A stretch of 64,000 bases of DNA from Agathobaculum sp. Marseille-P7918 (GTDB lineage: Bacteria > Bacillota > Clostridia > Oscillospirales > Butyricicoccaceae): positions 124,001 to 188,000 of the forward strand of contig NZ_UYYD01000003.1 in assembly GCF_900625105.1 (NCBI RefSeq), given 5' to 3'. Numbering within the stretch: the stretch's first letter is position 1; each line of letters starts with the position of its first letter. A program made the position numbers and the translations under genes. The notes under the pieces were generated by a model, which did no database searches, had not been told where the DNA came from, and saw only the letters and a list, made by a program, of their open reading frames with translations. Below, in pieces: positions 55,156 to 63,755 of the stretch.

Positions 55156-55959
55156 ATGTTTAACCTGCAAAAAATCACCGATAAGATCGCCGCGGGCAAG
55201 ATCCCGGTCGGCTCGCATGTTGGCTTTGACAGCCCGTTTCTGACCGAAGCGCTCGCAGGCTGCGGCTTTGATTTCATCTGGATCGACGCGGAGCATTCCG
55301 CGATCGACAAAAAGGATATCCAGAACCACCTGCTCGCGTGCCGCGCCGCGGGCGTGGCCGGCATCGTTCGCGTGCCGTGGAACGACCATGTGTTCATCAA
55401 GAGCGTGCTCGACATGGGCGCGGACGGCATCATTGTTCCGATGGTGCGCTCGCTCGAGGAGGCCAAGACGGCCGCGGCAGCAACCCATTATCCGCCGAAC
55501 GGCGTGCGTGGTATGGGCACCCGCCGCGCGGTCAACTATTCGATGTGGGACAAGGCGGAGTATACCGCCAATGAGGACAAGCACATCTGGACGATCGTGC
55601 AGATCGAGCATGTCGATGTCGTCAAGGACCTCGAAGCGATCGCGGCACTGCCCGGCATTTCCGGCTTCGTCATCGGCCCGAACGACTATGCGATGAGCAT
55701 GAACACGCAGGAGCACCGTTACACCGCGGCCTCTCCCGAAGCCAAGGCGGAGTTCGACAAGATCGGCGAGATCCTGCGCAAGACCGGCAAGCCCTTCGGC
55801 GTATCCGGTGCGTACAGCGAACAGTTCGTCAAGGACTGGCTGGGTCGCGGCGCCAACTGGCTGTGCATGAACTTCGATTTCAACTACATCGTCAACGGCG
55901 GTAAGGCCGTCCTCAAGGGCACGCATGAGACGCTTGACGCACTCGGTCAGGCATATTAA
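55156..55959 (+). CDS. HpcH/HpaI-family class II aldolase
   Basis: A 267-residue metal-dependent aldolase. Signatures are FDFIWIDAEHSAIDKKDI, GIVRVPWNDHVFIKSVLDMGADGIIVPMV, VRGMGTRRAVNY and the metal-ligand segments QIEHVDVVKDLEAI and GFVIGPNDYAMSM. Members cleave 2-keto-3-deoxy or 4-hydroxy-2-oxo acids to pyruvate and an aldehyde such as tartronate semialdehyde or glyceraldehyde. In this operon it is the likely step producing pyruvate, with the aldehyde passing to the reductase and glycerate kinase of the other operon. Confidence 0.9.
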   Translation: MFNLQKITDKIAAGKIPVGSHVGFDSPFLTEALAGCGFDFIWIDAEHSAIDKKDIQNHLLACRAAGVAGIVRVPWNDHVFIKSVLDMGADGIIVPMVRSLEEAKTAAAATHYPPNGVRGMGTRRAVNYSMWDKAEYTANEDKHIWTIVQIEHVDVVKDLEAIAALPGISGFVIGPNDYAMSMNTQEHRYTAASPEAKAEFDKIGEILRKTGKPFGVSGAYSEQFVKDWLGRGANWLCMNFDFNYIVNGGKAVLKGTHETLDALGQAY

Positions 55960-55980
55960 GCCGAGGAGGCATCGCTACAT

Positions 55981-56706
55981 ATGGAACTGCTGACAGCAGC
56001 GCAGCTGGAAGCGCTGCGTGAATTTGACACCCCGACCATTTGCAACGCCATCGAAGGTTTCGGTGTGCGTGCTAAAACCACCGGCTATACCGACCCCAGC
56101 CTGCGGCTGCGGGTCGGTATGGAGGACAAGCCGATGGTCGGCTACGCCCGGACCGGCATCATTTCCGCTCGGTTCCCGGCAAAGCCGGAGCACAATGAGG
56201 TGATGCGGGCGTACTACCGGCAATATGAGGGATTTGACCTGCCGCAGGTCGCGGTCATTCAGGATCTTGATCCCCAGCCGGTCGGCTCCTTCTGGGGCGA
56301 CGTGCAGGCGACCGTGCACCGTGCGCTCGGCTGCATCGGTACGGTCACTTCGGGCGGTGTGCGCGACGTGGCCGAGGTGGAAAAGGTCGGATTCTACCTG
56401 TTTTCCAAAGAAGTGCTGATCTCGCATGCGTACATCCACATGGTGGAAGCGGGCGGAACGGTCGAGGTGTGCGGCATGACCGTGCAGCCGGGCGACCTGA
56501 TCCACGCCGACTGCCATGGCGCGATCGTCATTCCGCATGAAGTCGCGCCGCGTCTGGCAGCGGCCTGCCGCCAGGCGGTGGACGCGGAGGAAGCGCTGCT
56601 GCTGCCCTGCCGTCAGGCGCTCGAAGAAGGCCACCGCGTCACCGCCGATCAGGTGATGGAATGGCGCGCGGAGATGACCCGCCGTCGTGCGGCAATCGGC
56701 AAGTGA
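55981..56706 (+). CDS. RraA-like aldolase/decarboxylase
   Basis: A 241-residue protein of the RraA family, which includes 4-hydroxy-4-methyl-2-oxoglutarate aldolase and oxaloacetate decarboxylase. Visible motifs are FDTPTICNAIEGFGVR, GSFWGDVQATVHRALGCIGTVTSGGVRD with the substrate Arg and metal Asp, and GDLIHADCHGAIVIP. Having both this and an HpcH/HpaI aldolase in one operon suggests two successive carbon-carbon cleavages or alternative substrates. Confidence 0.88.
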   Translation: MELLTAAQLEALREFDTPTICNAIEGFGVRAKTTGYTDPSLRLRVGMEDKPMVGYARTGIISARFPAKPEHNEVMRAYYRQYEGFDLPQVAVIQDLDPQPVGSFWGDVQATVHRALGCIGTVTSGGVRDVAEVEKVGFYLFSKEVLISHAYIHMVEAGGTVEVCGMTVQPGDLIHADCHGAIVIPHEVAPRLAAACRQAVDAEEALLLPCRQALEEGHRVTADQVMEWRAEMTRRRAAIGK

Positions 56707-56716
56707 GGAGGGTTTC

Positions 56717-57541
56717 ATGTTCGAAGAACAAAAGATACAGGAAATTGCCCGGCAGATCCGTCGGGATATCGTGACCATGACGCATGCAGCCGGCTCGGGA
56801 CATCCGGGCGGTTCGCTCTCTGCGGCCGATGCGCTCGCGGCGCTGTATTTCACCGATCAGTTCCGCTGTGATCCGCACAACCCGGACTGGGACGAGCGCG
56901 ACCGCTTCATCCTGTCCAAGGGGCATACTGCGCCGGTTATTTACAGCGTGCTGGCGCGGCGGGGCTTTTTTCCGCCCGAGGAGCTGCTGACGCTGCGCAA
57001 ATTGGGCTCGCGTCTGCAAGGCCATCCGAAAAAGGACGCTACGCCCGGTCTGGACTGCTCGTCCGGTTCGCTCGGACAGGGCCTGTCGGTTGCCAACGGC
57101 ATCGCGTTTGCGCTGCGCCGCCGCGGCTCGGACGCGCGTGTCTATTGTCTGATGGGCGACGGTGAGCTGCAGGAAGGGCAGGTCTGGGAGGCGGCGATGT
57201 TCGCGCCCCAGCACGGTCTGGACAATATGTGTGCGATCGTGGATTACAACAATGTGCAGCTGGACGGCAAGGTTGATGAGATCAAGGACGTTTATCCGCT
57301 GCGTGAAAAGTGGGAGGCGTTCCGCTGGAACGTGATCCAAGCGGACGGCCACAGCGTGCGCGAGATGTACGAGGCGTATCAGGCGGCACGCACCTGCAAG
57401 GGCAAGCCCACCGTCATTCTGGCGCGCTGCGTCAAGGGTAAGGGCGTTTCCTATATGGAAAACAGCGCCAAGTGGCACGGCACCGCCCCGAATGACGAAG
57501 AATACGCGCAGGCGATGGCGGAACTGGAGGTGCAGGCATGA
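56717..57541 (+). CDS. Transketolase, N-terminal (thiamine diphosphate-binding) subunit
   Basis: Start ATG 56717 after GAGGAGGG. The 274 residues are the first half of a transketolase: AAGSGHPGGSLSAADALAALYF, DRFILSKGHTAPVIYSVLARRG, GSLGQGLSVANGIA, and the cofactor motif GDGELQEGQVWEAAMFA with VDYNNVQLDG. It forms an active enzyme with the next gene product, which overlaps by 4 bases. It moves two-carbon ketol units and could use hydroxypyruvate or a ketose acid as donor. Confidence 0.95.
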   Translation: MFEEQKIQEIARQIRRDIVTMTHAAGSGHPGGSLSAADALAALYFTDQFRCDPHNPDWDERDRFILSKGHTAPVIYSVLARRGFFPPEELLTLRKLGSRLQGHPKKDATPGLDCSSGSLGQGLSVANGIAFALRRRGSDARVYCLMGDGELQEGQVWEAAMFAPQHGLDNMCAIVDYNNVQLDGKVDEIKDVYPLREKWEAFRWNVIQADGHSVREMYEAYQAARTCKGKPTVILARCVKGKGVSYMENSAKWHGTAPNDEEYAQAMAELEVQA

Positions 57542-58473
57542 AGGATACCCCAATGCGCGACGGCTATGGCAAGGCCATTCTTGAGCTGAGCCAAACGCAC
57601 GAGGACGTGATGGTGCTGGACGCGGACGTGGCCAAATCCACCCGTTCCGAGTGGGTCAAGCAGCAGAACCCGTCGCACTTTCTCGACTGCGGCATCTCCG
57701 AACAGGATATGGTCGGCACGGCGTCCGGCATGGCGCTGGCCGGGCTGACCCCATTCGTTTCGACCTACGGCGTGTTCCTTGCGGGACGCGCGTGGGATCA
57801 GGTGCGCAATACGGTTTGCTACAACCATCTGAACGTCAAGCTCGCGGGTGCGCACGGCGGCATTTCGGTCGGCCCGGACGGCGCGACGCATCAGGCGCTC
57901 GAGGATGTGGCGCTCATGCGCACGCTGCCCGGCATGACCGTGGTCGTGCCGTGTGACGCGATCGAGACCTATAAGGCGACGCTGGCGTTGTACGATACCC
58001 CCGGTCCGTGCTACATCCGGTTTGGCCGCGAAGCGGTGCCGGTCGTGACCGACGACGACACGCCCTTTGTGCTTGGAAGAAATAGACTGGTGCAGGACGG
58101 CACGGATGTGGTATACTTGGCAAACGGCTATCTGGTGCATCAGGCGATGCGCGCGGCGGAAAAGTTGGCAAAAGAAGGAATTTCTGCCCGTGTCGTGGAT
58201 GTACATACGGTCAAACCGCTCGATCGCGAAGACGTGATCCGGCATGCATCCGAGACGGGCGCCGTGGTCGTCTGCGAGGAGCACCAGATCAACGGCGGCC
58301 TGTGCGGCGCGGTGTGCGAGACGATTGCGGAAAGCGTATGCGTTCCGGTCGAGCGCATCGGCGTGCGGGACAGCTTCGGCGAGTCCGGCACACCGGAAGA
58401 GCTGATTGAAAAGTACGGTCTCGGCGTGGACGCCCTGTGTCAGGCGGCACGCAAGGCGATCGCGAGAAAATAA
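57538..58473 (+). CDS. Transketolase, C-terminal (pyrimidine-binding) subunit
   Basis: A 311-residue second half of transketolase, coupled to the first by a 4-base overlap. Motifs are MVLDADVAKSTRS, HFLDCGISEQDMVGTASGMAL with the catalytic Glu, GGISVGPDGATHQALEDVALMRTLPGM, and the C-terminal VVVCEEHQINGGLCGAVCE. Split transketolases in Clostridia often serve special pathways separate from the pentose phosphate enzyme, which is likely here given the operon. Confidence 0.95.
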   Translation: MKDTPMRDGYGKAILELSQTHEDVMVLDADVAKSTRSEWVKQQNPSHFLDCGISEQDMVGTASGMALAGLTPFVSTYGVFLAGRAWDQVRNTVCYNHLNVKLAGAHGGISVGPDGATHQALEDVALMRTLPGMTVVVPCDAIETYKATLALYDTPGPCYIRFGREAVPVVTDDDTPFVLGRNRLVQDGTDVVYLANGYLVHQAMRAAEKLAKEGISARVVDVHTVKPLDREDVIRHASETGAVVVCEEHQINGGLCGAVCETIAESVCVPVERIGVRDSFGESGTPEELIEKYGLGVDALCQAARKAIARK

Positions 58474-58501
58474 AAAGCAAGGCAAGCGGGGAGGGACGAG
58501 C

Positions 58502-59809
58502 ATGAAGATGGGTGCCAAGCAGGAGCTGACGCAAAAGCAGATGCTTTCGCAGGCACAGGTGCAGTCCCTCAATGTGCTTGCCATGACAGGAGACGAGCTG
58601 GAGCGGTTTGTTCAGCGCGAAGTAGAGGACAATCCGCTGCTCGAGCAGCCGGATCTGACGGCGGCGCCGGTTTCGCAGACGGGCGGCTATCGGGTTTCCC
58701 TATCCCGTTCCTCGGGCGAGGATGAAGCAGCGTATCGTGATATCCCCGCGCCCGAGCGGGTCAGCCTGCGCGACCATCTGCGCGGCCAGCTGGATGAGCG
58801 CGCCCTGAGTGCAGCGGAACGGCGCTGCATGTGTCTGCTGATCGATTCGTTGGACGAGCAGGGTTTTCTGGACGCAAGCGCGCAGGAAATTGCAAGCGTG
58901 CTGCAGATCGACCCCGTGATCGCCATACGGTGCGTTGAGCGCCTGCGTTCGCTCGATCCGCCGGGGGTTGGCGCGCATGATCTGGGCGACTGCCTGGCGC
59001 TGCAGCTGCAGCGTCAGGGCAAGAGCAACGCGGCGTTTGAACGGCTGCTGCAAGGGTATCTGGAGGATCTGGCGGCAGGCCATTTTCAAAAGATCACCAA
59101 ACAAACCGGCATCCCGCGGCTGGTGCAGCGGGCGTGCATGGAGGCGATCCGGGAACTGAACCCGCATCCGGCCGCAGCCTTTCGCGAGGAAACAGCGGGA
59201 TACGTCGTGCCCGATGTGATTTGCGAGCATGCCGATGGAGAATGGCAGATCCAGATCAATGACCGCTGGATGGGTTCGGTCGGCATTTCTGCGATGTATG
59301 ATCGCCTGCTGCGCACGGACGACAGTCCGGTGGTGCGGGAATATTATGCCGAACGGTTGGCAAAAGCGCGTTTTGTGCTCTCCTGCATCGAAAAACGGCG
59401 TGCTACGCTGCTGGATATCGCGCGGCGCGTGGTCACCTGTCAGGAGGAATACCTGCTGCACGGCGGGGCGCTCCGTCCGCTCACCTTTCGCCAATTGGCC
59501 GAGGAGATGGGCGTGCATGAGTCCACCATCAGCCGTGGCGTAAAAGACAAATATATACAAACGCCGCGCGCGACTATGCCGCTGCGCGAGCTGTTCACAA
59601 CTTCGCTGGACACCGGCGAGACGGTCAGTCAGGCGCAGGCGCTGCAAATGCTCAAAGAGCTGATCGCACGCGAAGACAAAGCCTGTCCGCTGAGCGATCA
59701 GGCGCTGTCCGACCGGCTGCAAAAGCAGGGTGTGGCGCTGGCGCGCCGCACGGTGGCAAAATACCGGGAATCCCTCGGCATTCCGGGTGCGGCACAGCGA
59801 AAACGATAA
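58502..59809 (+). CDS. rpoN: RNA polymerase sigma-54 factor
   Basis: Start ATG 58502 after GGGGAGGGA. The 435 residues have the glutamine-rich activator-response region I (KQELTQKQMLSQAQVQSLNVLAM, then EDNPLLEQPD), the core-binding region (about 100-280), the helix-turn-helix near STISRGVKDKYIQTP, and the RpoN box ARRTVAKYRE at 414-423. It directs polymerase to GG-N10-GC promoters and needs an activator such as the one at 47712-49664. It is embedded between the transketolase and dehydrogenase genes of the operon it should transcribe, which implies positive feedback. Confidence 0.97.
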   Translation: MKMGAKQELTQKQMLSQAQVQSLNVLAMTGDELERFVQREVEDNPLLEQPDLTAAPVSQTGGYRVSLSRSSGEDEAAYRDIPAPERVSLRDHLRGQLDERALSAAERRCMCLLIDSLDEQGFLDASAQEIASVLQIDPVIAIRCVERLRSLDPPGVGAHDLGDCLALQLQRQGKSNAAFERLLQGYLEDLAAGHFQKITKQTGIPRLVQRACMEAIRELNPHPAAAFREETAGYVVPDVICEHADGEWQIQINDRWMGSVGISAMYDRLLRTDDSPVVREYYAERLAKARFVLSCIEKRRATLLDIARRVVTCQEEYLLHGGALRPLTFRQLAEEMGVHESTISRGVKDKYIQTPRATMPLRELFTTSLDTGETVSQAQALQMLKELIAREDKACPLSDQALSDRLQKQGVALARRTVAKYRESLGIPGAAQRKR

Positions 59810-59828
59810 GAAAAAGGAGTATCTTCCC

Positions 59829-60869
59829 ATGAAATTCCCTGTGGAAACCATTCGCGCATTTGGCGAGGCGGTATCGGTCAAGGCCGGTATGACGCCCGAA
59901 AATGCGAAGATTTTTATTGATAATATGATCAACGCCGACCTGCGCAACGTGCGCTCGCACGGCATCACCAAGTTCCGCGGCTATCTGTCCCGCGTCGAGC
60001 ACGGCGTGTCCGACATCAAGGCAGAACCGACCATCGTCAAGACGGCGGCGTCCACCCTTGCGGTAGACGGCAACAACGGCATGGGCACTACGGTGGCATG
60101 GAAAGCGATGGAGGCCTGCATCGAGACGGCGCGCGAAAACGGCGTGGCGTTTGCGACCATCAAGAACGCGTCGCACCACGGCTTTGGCGGCTACTACGTC
60201 ATGCATGCGGCTGAGCAGGGCATGATCGCCTTTGAGGCCTGCAACTCGCCCAAGCTGGTCGCGCCCTTCGGCGGCGCAAAGCCGCTGCTGGGCACCAATC
60301 CGATGTCGATTGCCGTACCCGCGGGCAAGCGCCCGATGCTGGTGTGCGATATGGCGACCAGCGTGGTCGCCAAGGGCAAGATCGCGCTGGCGATGAAGGA
60401 AGGCCGTCCGATCCCGGATACCTGGGCGCTTGACGCCGAGGGCCGCAAGACGACCGATCCGGTTGCGGCGAACACGGGCGTTCTGCTGCCGTTCGGCGGC
60501 CCGAAGGGCTATGCGCTTGCGCTCATTATCGACGTGCTGTGCCACAGCTTGGCCGGCGCCAACGACAGCCAGCATATCCCGCGCGTGTTTGAAAACCTCG
60601 AAGAGCCGTCCAACATCGGCTATGTGATGTGCGTGATCGACATCCGCAAGTTCCTGCCGCTCGAGGACTTCGAGCAAAGCGTGGACGCGCTGTTCGAGAG
60701 CATCAAGGCTTGCCCGCCGGCGGAAGGCTCGAACGGTGTGCTCATTCCGGGCGAGATCGAATACGAAGCTACGCAGAAAAACCGTGCGGAAGGCATCGAG
60801 CTTTCCGAGCCGGTGCTTAAGGAATTCCACGAGCTGTCCGAGAAGTACGGCGTGGACTTCCCCTTCTGA
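59829..60869 (+). CDS. Malate/L-lactate-type dehydrogenase (Ldh2 family)
   Basis: Start ATG 59829, 9 bases after AAGGAG. The 346 residues are typical of the NAD(P)-dependent family that includes ureidoglycolate, L-sulfolactate and 2,3-diketogulonate dehydrogenases: DLRNVRSHGITKFRGYLSRV, TIKNASHHGFGGYYVMHAAEQG with the catalytic His, LLGTNPMSIAVPAG and PFGGPKGYALALIIDVL. It oxidises L-2-hydroxy acids. It ends the sigma-54 operon whose first gene is a D-specific dehydrogenase, so the pair could epimerise a 2-hydroxy acid through its 2-oxo form. Confidence 0.92.
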   Translation: MKFPVETIRAFGEAVSVKAGMTPENAKIFIDNMINADLRNVRSHGITKFRGYLSRVEHGVSDIKAEPTIVKTAASTLAVDGNNGMGTTVAWKAMEACIETARENGVAFATIKNASHHGFGGYYVMHAAEQGMIAFEACNSPKLVAPFGGAKPLLGTNPMSIAVPAGKRPMLVCDMATSVVAKGKIALAMKEGRPIPDTWALDAEGRKTTDPVAANTGVLLPFGGPKGYALALIIDVLCHSLAGANDSQHIPRVFENLEEPSNIGYVMCVIDIRKFLPLEDFEQSVDALFESIKACPPAEGSNGVLIPGEIEYEATQKNRAEGIELSEPVLKEFHELSEKYGVDFPF

Positions 60870-60926
60870 AAACCATTTCTCTTTTTTCTCTCTCACATAT
60901 CTGCTGCGCCTCCGGGCGCGCGGCAG

Positions 60927-60953
60927 AGGGCGTCGCCGATGGCGGCGCCCTTT
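60927..60953 (+). terminator. Terminator of the sigma-54 operon
   Basis: AGGGCGTCGCC/GGCGGCGCCCT (60927-60937 with 60941-60951, one T-G pair), loop GAT, followed by TTTG. Confidence 0.75.
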
Positions 60954-61044
60954 GTCGTTTGAAAAAGGGTAAGGCACAAAAATGCAAAAGTTCTATTCCC
61001 CCTCTTATTTTCCGGCAAAGCCCGCAAAATGTTTGGGATATACT
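60951..61044 (+). promoter_or_regulatory. Putative spoIIE control region
   Basis: TTTGTCGTT at 60951-60959 resembles the reverse form of the Spo0A box (TTTGTCGAA, 7 of 9). TATACT at 61039-61044 could be a -10 for the vegetative sigma factor; no good -35 lies 17 bases before it, as is common for Spo0A-activated promoters. Confidence 0.4.
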
Positions 61045-61070
61045 GGGAAAACAAGGGAGGCAGAACGAAA

Positions 61071-63419
61071 ATGGACAAGCAAAAAACAAAGCGGGCTGCG
61101 CCGCTTGTGTTGGGCCGCGCGGCGGCATGGCTGGCGCGGCTGTGGAACGAGGAACATCTACACATCTTGGTCACCGGTGTGCAGCGGTTTATTCTGTGTG
61201 CTGTGCTGGCGCGCGGCACGGTGTTCGGTGGGTATGCACCGTTCGGGCTGGCGATGGCGGCGGCGCTGATGGCGCGCGGCGCCGGACTGAGCGCGATCGG
61301 CGGCATGGTCTGCGGACTCATGCTGCTGGGCGACGGGCTCAAAAGCGGGGTATATGTGGCGGCGGCGCTGCTGGTGCTGTGCGTGATGAGCGTCTGCGCG
61401 GGGCTGCGCATCGTGCGCACGCCGTGGTTTGCGCCCGTGATTGCGGCACTGGCGGGTGCGTCGTGCACCTTTGTGTTTCTGCCGGTGGGAGAGGCGCTGC
61501 GCGCATCCGTGCTGCTGCCGTTTGCCGCCGTGCAGGGGCTGACTTTTGGCGCGTGCTGGGTATACGGCGCAGCGCTATCTCCGCCGCGGGACGAAAACGA
61601 CTGGCGGCGGCCTGCGACGCTGCTCGTGCTGGTGGCGACCGTTTTGCTGTCGCTGTCCGATTTGAGTCTGTTCGATCTGCTCTCGCCCGCGCGTGTGGCC
61701 GCCCTGCTGCTGGTGCTGGCCTCGGCTTATCTCGGCGGATCGGCGCCCGGCGCGGCGGCCGGTGTGGCGCTGGGTGCGGCGATGGATATCGCCTGCGGAT
61801 ATGGCGCACTGTTCACCTGCTGTTACGGTCTGTGCGCGCTGGTCGCGGGCCTGTTCCGCGACAGCGGCCGCGGCTGGTTTGCGCTGTGCGCGCTGGCTTC
61901 CGGCCTGTGCGCGGCGATGCTGGGTGTGGAGCATGTGCTGTTTGTGCCGATGATCCTCGAACTCATCTGCGCGGTGATCGCGTTTGCGGTCATGCCGCCG
62001 TTTGTGTGGGAAGCGATCCGCCGCAGCCTGCTGCCCGATACGCTCATGGGCGAGGCGGCGCACCGCACGGTGCGGCAGGCGGCGGGCAAGTGCGCGACCG
62101 AGGCGGCGCAGGCGTTTTATGAGCTGTATCTGGCGATGCTGAACGGCGTGAGCGAAGGCAAGGCGGCGGGCGACCAGAATGTGCGCGCGGTGTTCGACCG
62201 CGCGAGCGACCGCGTCTGCAAAAACTGCGTGCTGTGCTCGCAGTGCTGGCAGCGCGATTATGTGACCACGCTTGCCGCTCTCAACGACGTGACCCAGCCC
62301 ATGCTCAAGCGCGGGTGGGCGGAACTGTCCGACTTTCCGTATCATTTTGCCTCGCGCTGCGTGCATCTGCCCGAGCTGATGCGTGCGATCAACAGCGCGT
62401 TGTTTGCGCTGCGCGAGCGCCAAAGCCTTCGGCGGCAGCAGGAGGAAAACCAAAGCCTGCTGGCGCGCCAATATGCGGGCATTACGGATATTCTTCGTCA
62501 GCTGGGCGCGGAGGCGACGCAGGATGTGACCGCCCAGCCCATGATGGAGCGGCAGATCCGGCGGTATGCGGCGGCGTTCGGCTGGATCGACCGCGTGTGC
62601 GCGGTGCGCGACGCGCAGGGACGGCTTGCGGTCGAGCTGTACGGCGAGGGTATCGAGGATGTGCTGCGGCAGGGCGAGGGCTTTTCCGCGGGCTTAAGCG
62701 CGCTGCTCGGCGTGACGCTGACCGCACCCAAACGGGTGGAGGATGAGCTGGGGCCGCATGTGGAAATGCGTGAGCGCGCCCCTTTTCGCGCGATTGTCGG
62801 CATCGGGCGGCAGCAGAAGGAGGACTCCGCGGTCTCCGGGGACAGCGGATGCTATTTCCTGACCGATGCGGGGGTGGCCTGCCTGCTTCTGGCGGACGGC
62901 ATGGGGTCAGGCACGGCCGCGCAGCAGGACAGCCGCATGCTGATCACTTCGCTCGAGCGGTTTCTGCGCGCGGGCATCACGATTGCGGACGCACTCAAGG
63001 CGGTTTCGCCCGCGCTGCGGCTGCGCTCGGACGGCACGCGGTTCACTACGCTGGACGCGCTGACCGTTGACTTGTTCACCGGCCGGGCGGAAAGCCTCAA
63101 GTGCGGCGCCGCGCCGTCCTATCTGCGCATGGGCGGGCAGTGGACCGTGTTGCGCGGCAAGGCGCTGCCCATCGGTCTGGCCGAGGAGGACGCGCTCGGC
63201 GAGCCGGTGCCGCTGCGCCTGGGGCACGGCGACCTGTGCATCCTGCTGTCCGACGGCATTTCGGACGGCATGGACGACGACTGGGTGCGGGAAATGCTGC
63301 TGGCGCATGCGGAGGACAGCCCCAAGGAACTGGCGATGCATCTGGTCACGGGTGCTGCCGGCCGCGGACACGATGACGACCGCACGGCGCTGGTCCTGCG
63401 CCTCGAGAAAATGGAATGA
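61071..63419 (+). CDS. spoIIE: Stage II sporulation protein E
   Basis: Start ATG 61071 after AAGGGAGG. The 782-residue protein has an N-terminal membrane domain of about ten helices (residues 45-310), a central regulatory region with KCATEAAQAFYELYLAML and a cysteine cluster DRVCKNCVLCSQCWQRDYV, and a C-terminal PP2C phosphatase domain with the metal motif LLLADGMGSGTAAQQDSRM, SDGISDGMDDDW and GHDDDRTALVL. It dephosphorylates SpoIIAA to release sigma-F in the forespore and acts at the septum. It shows the organism can sporulate or recently could. Confidence 0.95.
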   Translation: MDKQKTKRAAPLVLGRAAAWLARLWNEEHLHILVTGVQRFILCAVLARGTVFGGYAPFGLAMAAALMARGAGLSAIGGMVCGLMLLGDGLKSGVYVAAALLVLCVMSVCAGLRIVRTPWFAPVIAALAGASCTFVFLPVGEALRASVLLPFAAVQGLTFGACWVYGAALSPPRDENDWRRPATLLVLVATVLLSLSDLSLFDLLSPARVAALLLVLASAYLGGSAPGAAAGVALGAAMDIACGYGALFTCCYGLCALVAGLFRDSGRGWFALCALASGLCAAMLGVEHVLFVPMILELICAVIAFAVMPPFVWEAIRRSLLPDTLMGEAAHRTVRQAAGKCATEAAQAFYELYLAMLNGVSEGKAAGDQNVRAVFDRASDRVCKNCVLCSQCWQRDYVTTLAALNDVTQPMLKRGWAELSDFPYHFASRCVHLPELMRAINSALFALRERQSLRRQQEENQSLLARQYAGITDILRQLGAEATQDVTAQPMMERQIRRYAAAFGWIDRVCAVRDAQGRLAVELYGEGIEDVLRQGEGFSAGLSALLGVTLTAPKRVEDELGPHVEMRERAPFRAIVGIGRQQKEDSAVSGDSGCYFLTDAGVACLLLADGMGSGTAAQQDSRMLITSLERFLRAGITIADALKAVSPALRLRSDGTRFTTLDALTVDLFTGRAESLKCGAAPSYLRMGGQWTVLRGKALPIGLAEEDALGEPVPLRLGHGDLCILLSDGISDGMDDDWVREMLLAHAEDSPKELAMHLVTGAAGRGHDDDRTALVLRLEKME

Positions 63420-63470
63420 TTAAATCCCTCCTTTTTGGGCAATACTTGCTGCAAAAGGGAGGGATTTCCG

Positions 63471-63728
63471 ATGGTAAAAGGGATCAGCCGGCGCGTGGTG
63501 GTCGTGCGGCCGGATGAGCACGGCGTGTTTGAGCAGGCGATCTTTCTGGTGCGCGATTGTACGGTGCCGCGCAGCGATGCGGTGCGCGAGGCCTGCCGCA
63601 TTGCGAACGGTTATCTGGCAGGGCGCAAGCCGCGGCGGCGCGCACCATGGCTGCGGCTGATGGCGGCATTTGCCGCGGGCGCGGTGCTGGCAAGCGGCGT
63701 TTGGGGTGCGCTTTGGCTGCTCTTATGA
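63471..63728 (+). CDS. Small conserved protein with C-terminal membrane anchor
   Basis: Start ATG 63471 after AAAGGGAGGG. The 85 residues contain a basic N-terminal domain, GISRRVVVVRPDEHGVFEQAIFLVRD, and end in a single hydrophobic helix (LMAAFAAGAVLASGVWGALWLLL). Similar short proteins occur in clostridial genomes and are sometimes mislabelled as translation factors; no function is known. It follows spoIIE by 51 bases. Weak A/T-rich region and inverted repeats follow it. Confidence 0.75.
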   Translation: MVKGISRRVVVVRPDEHGVFEQAIFLVRDCTVPRSDAVREACRIANGYLAGRKPRRRAPWLRLMAAFAAGAVLASGVWGALWLLL

Positions 63729-63755
63729 AAAATGTCGAAAAAGCCATGAAATTAT

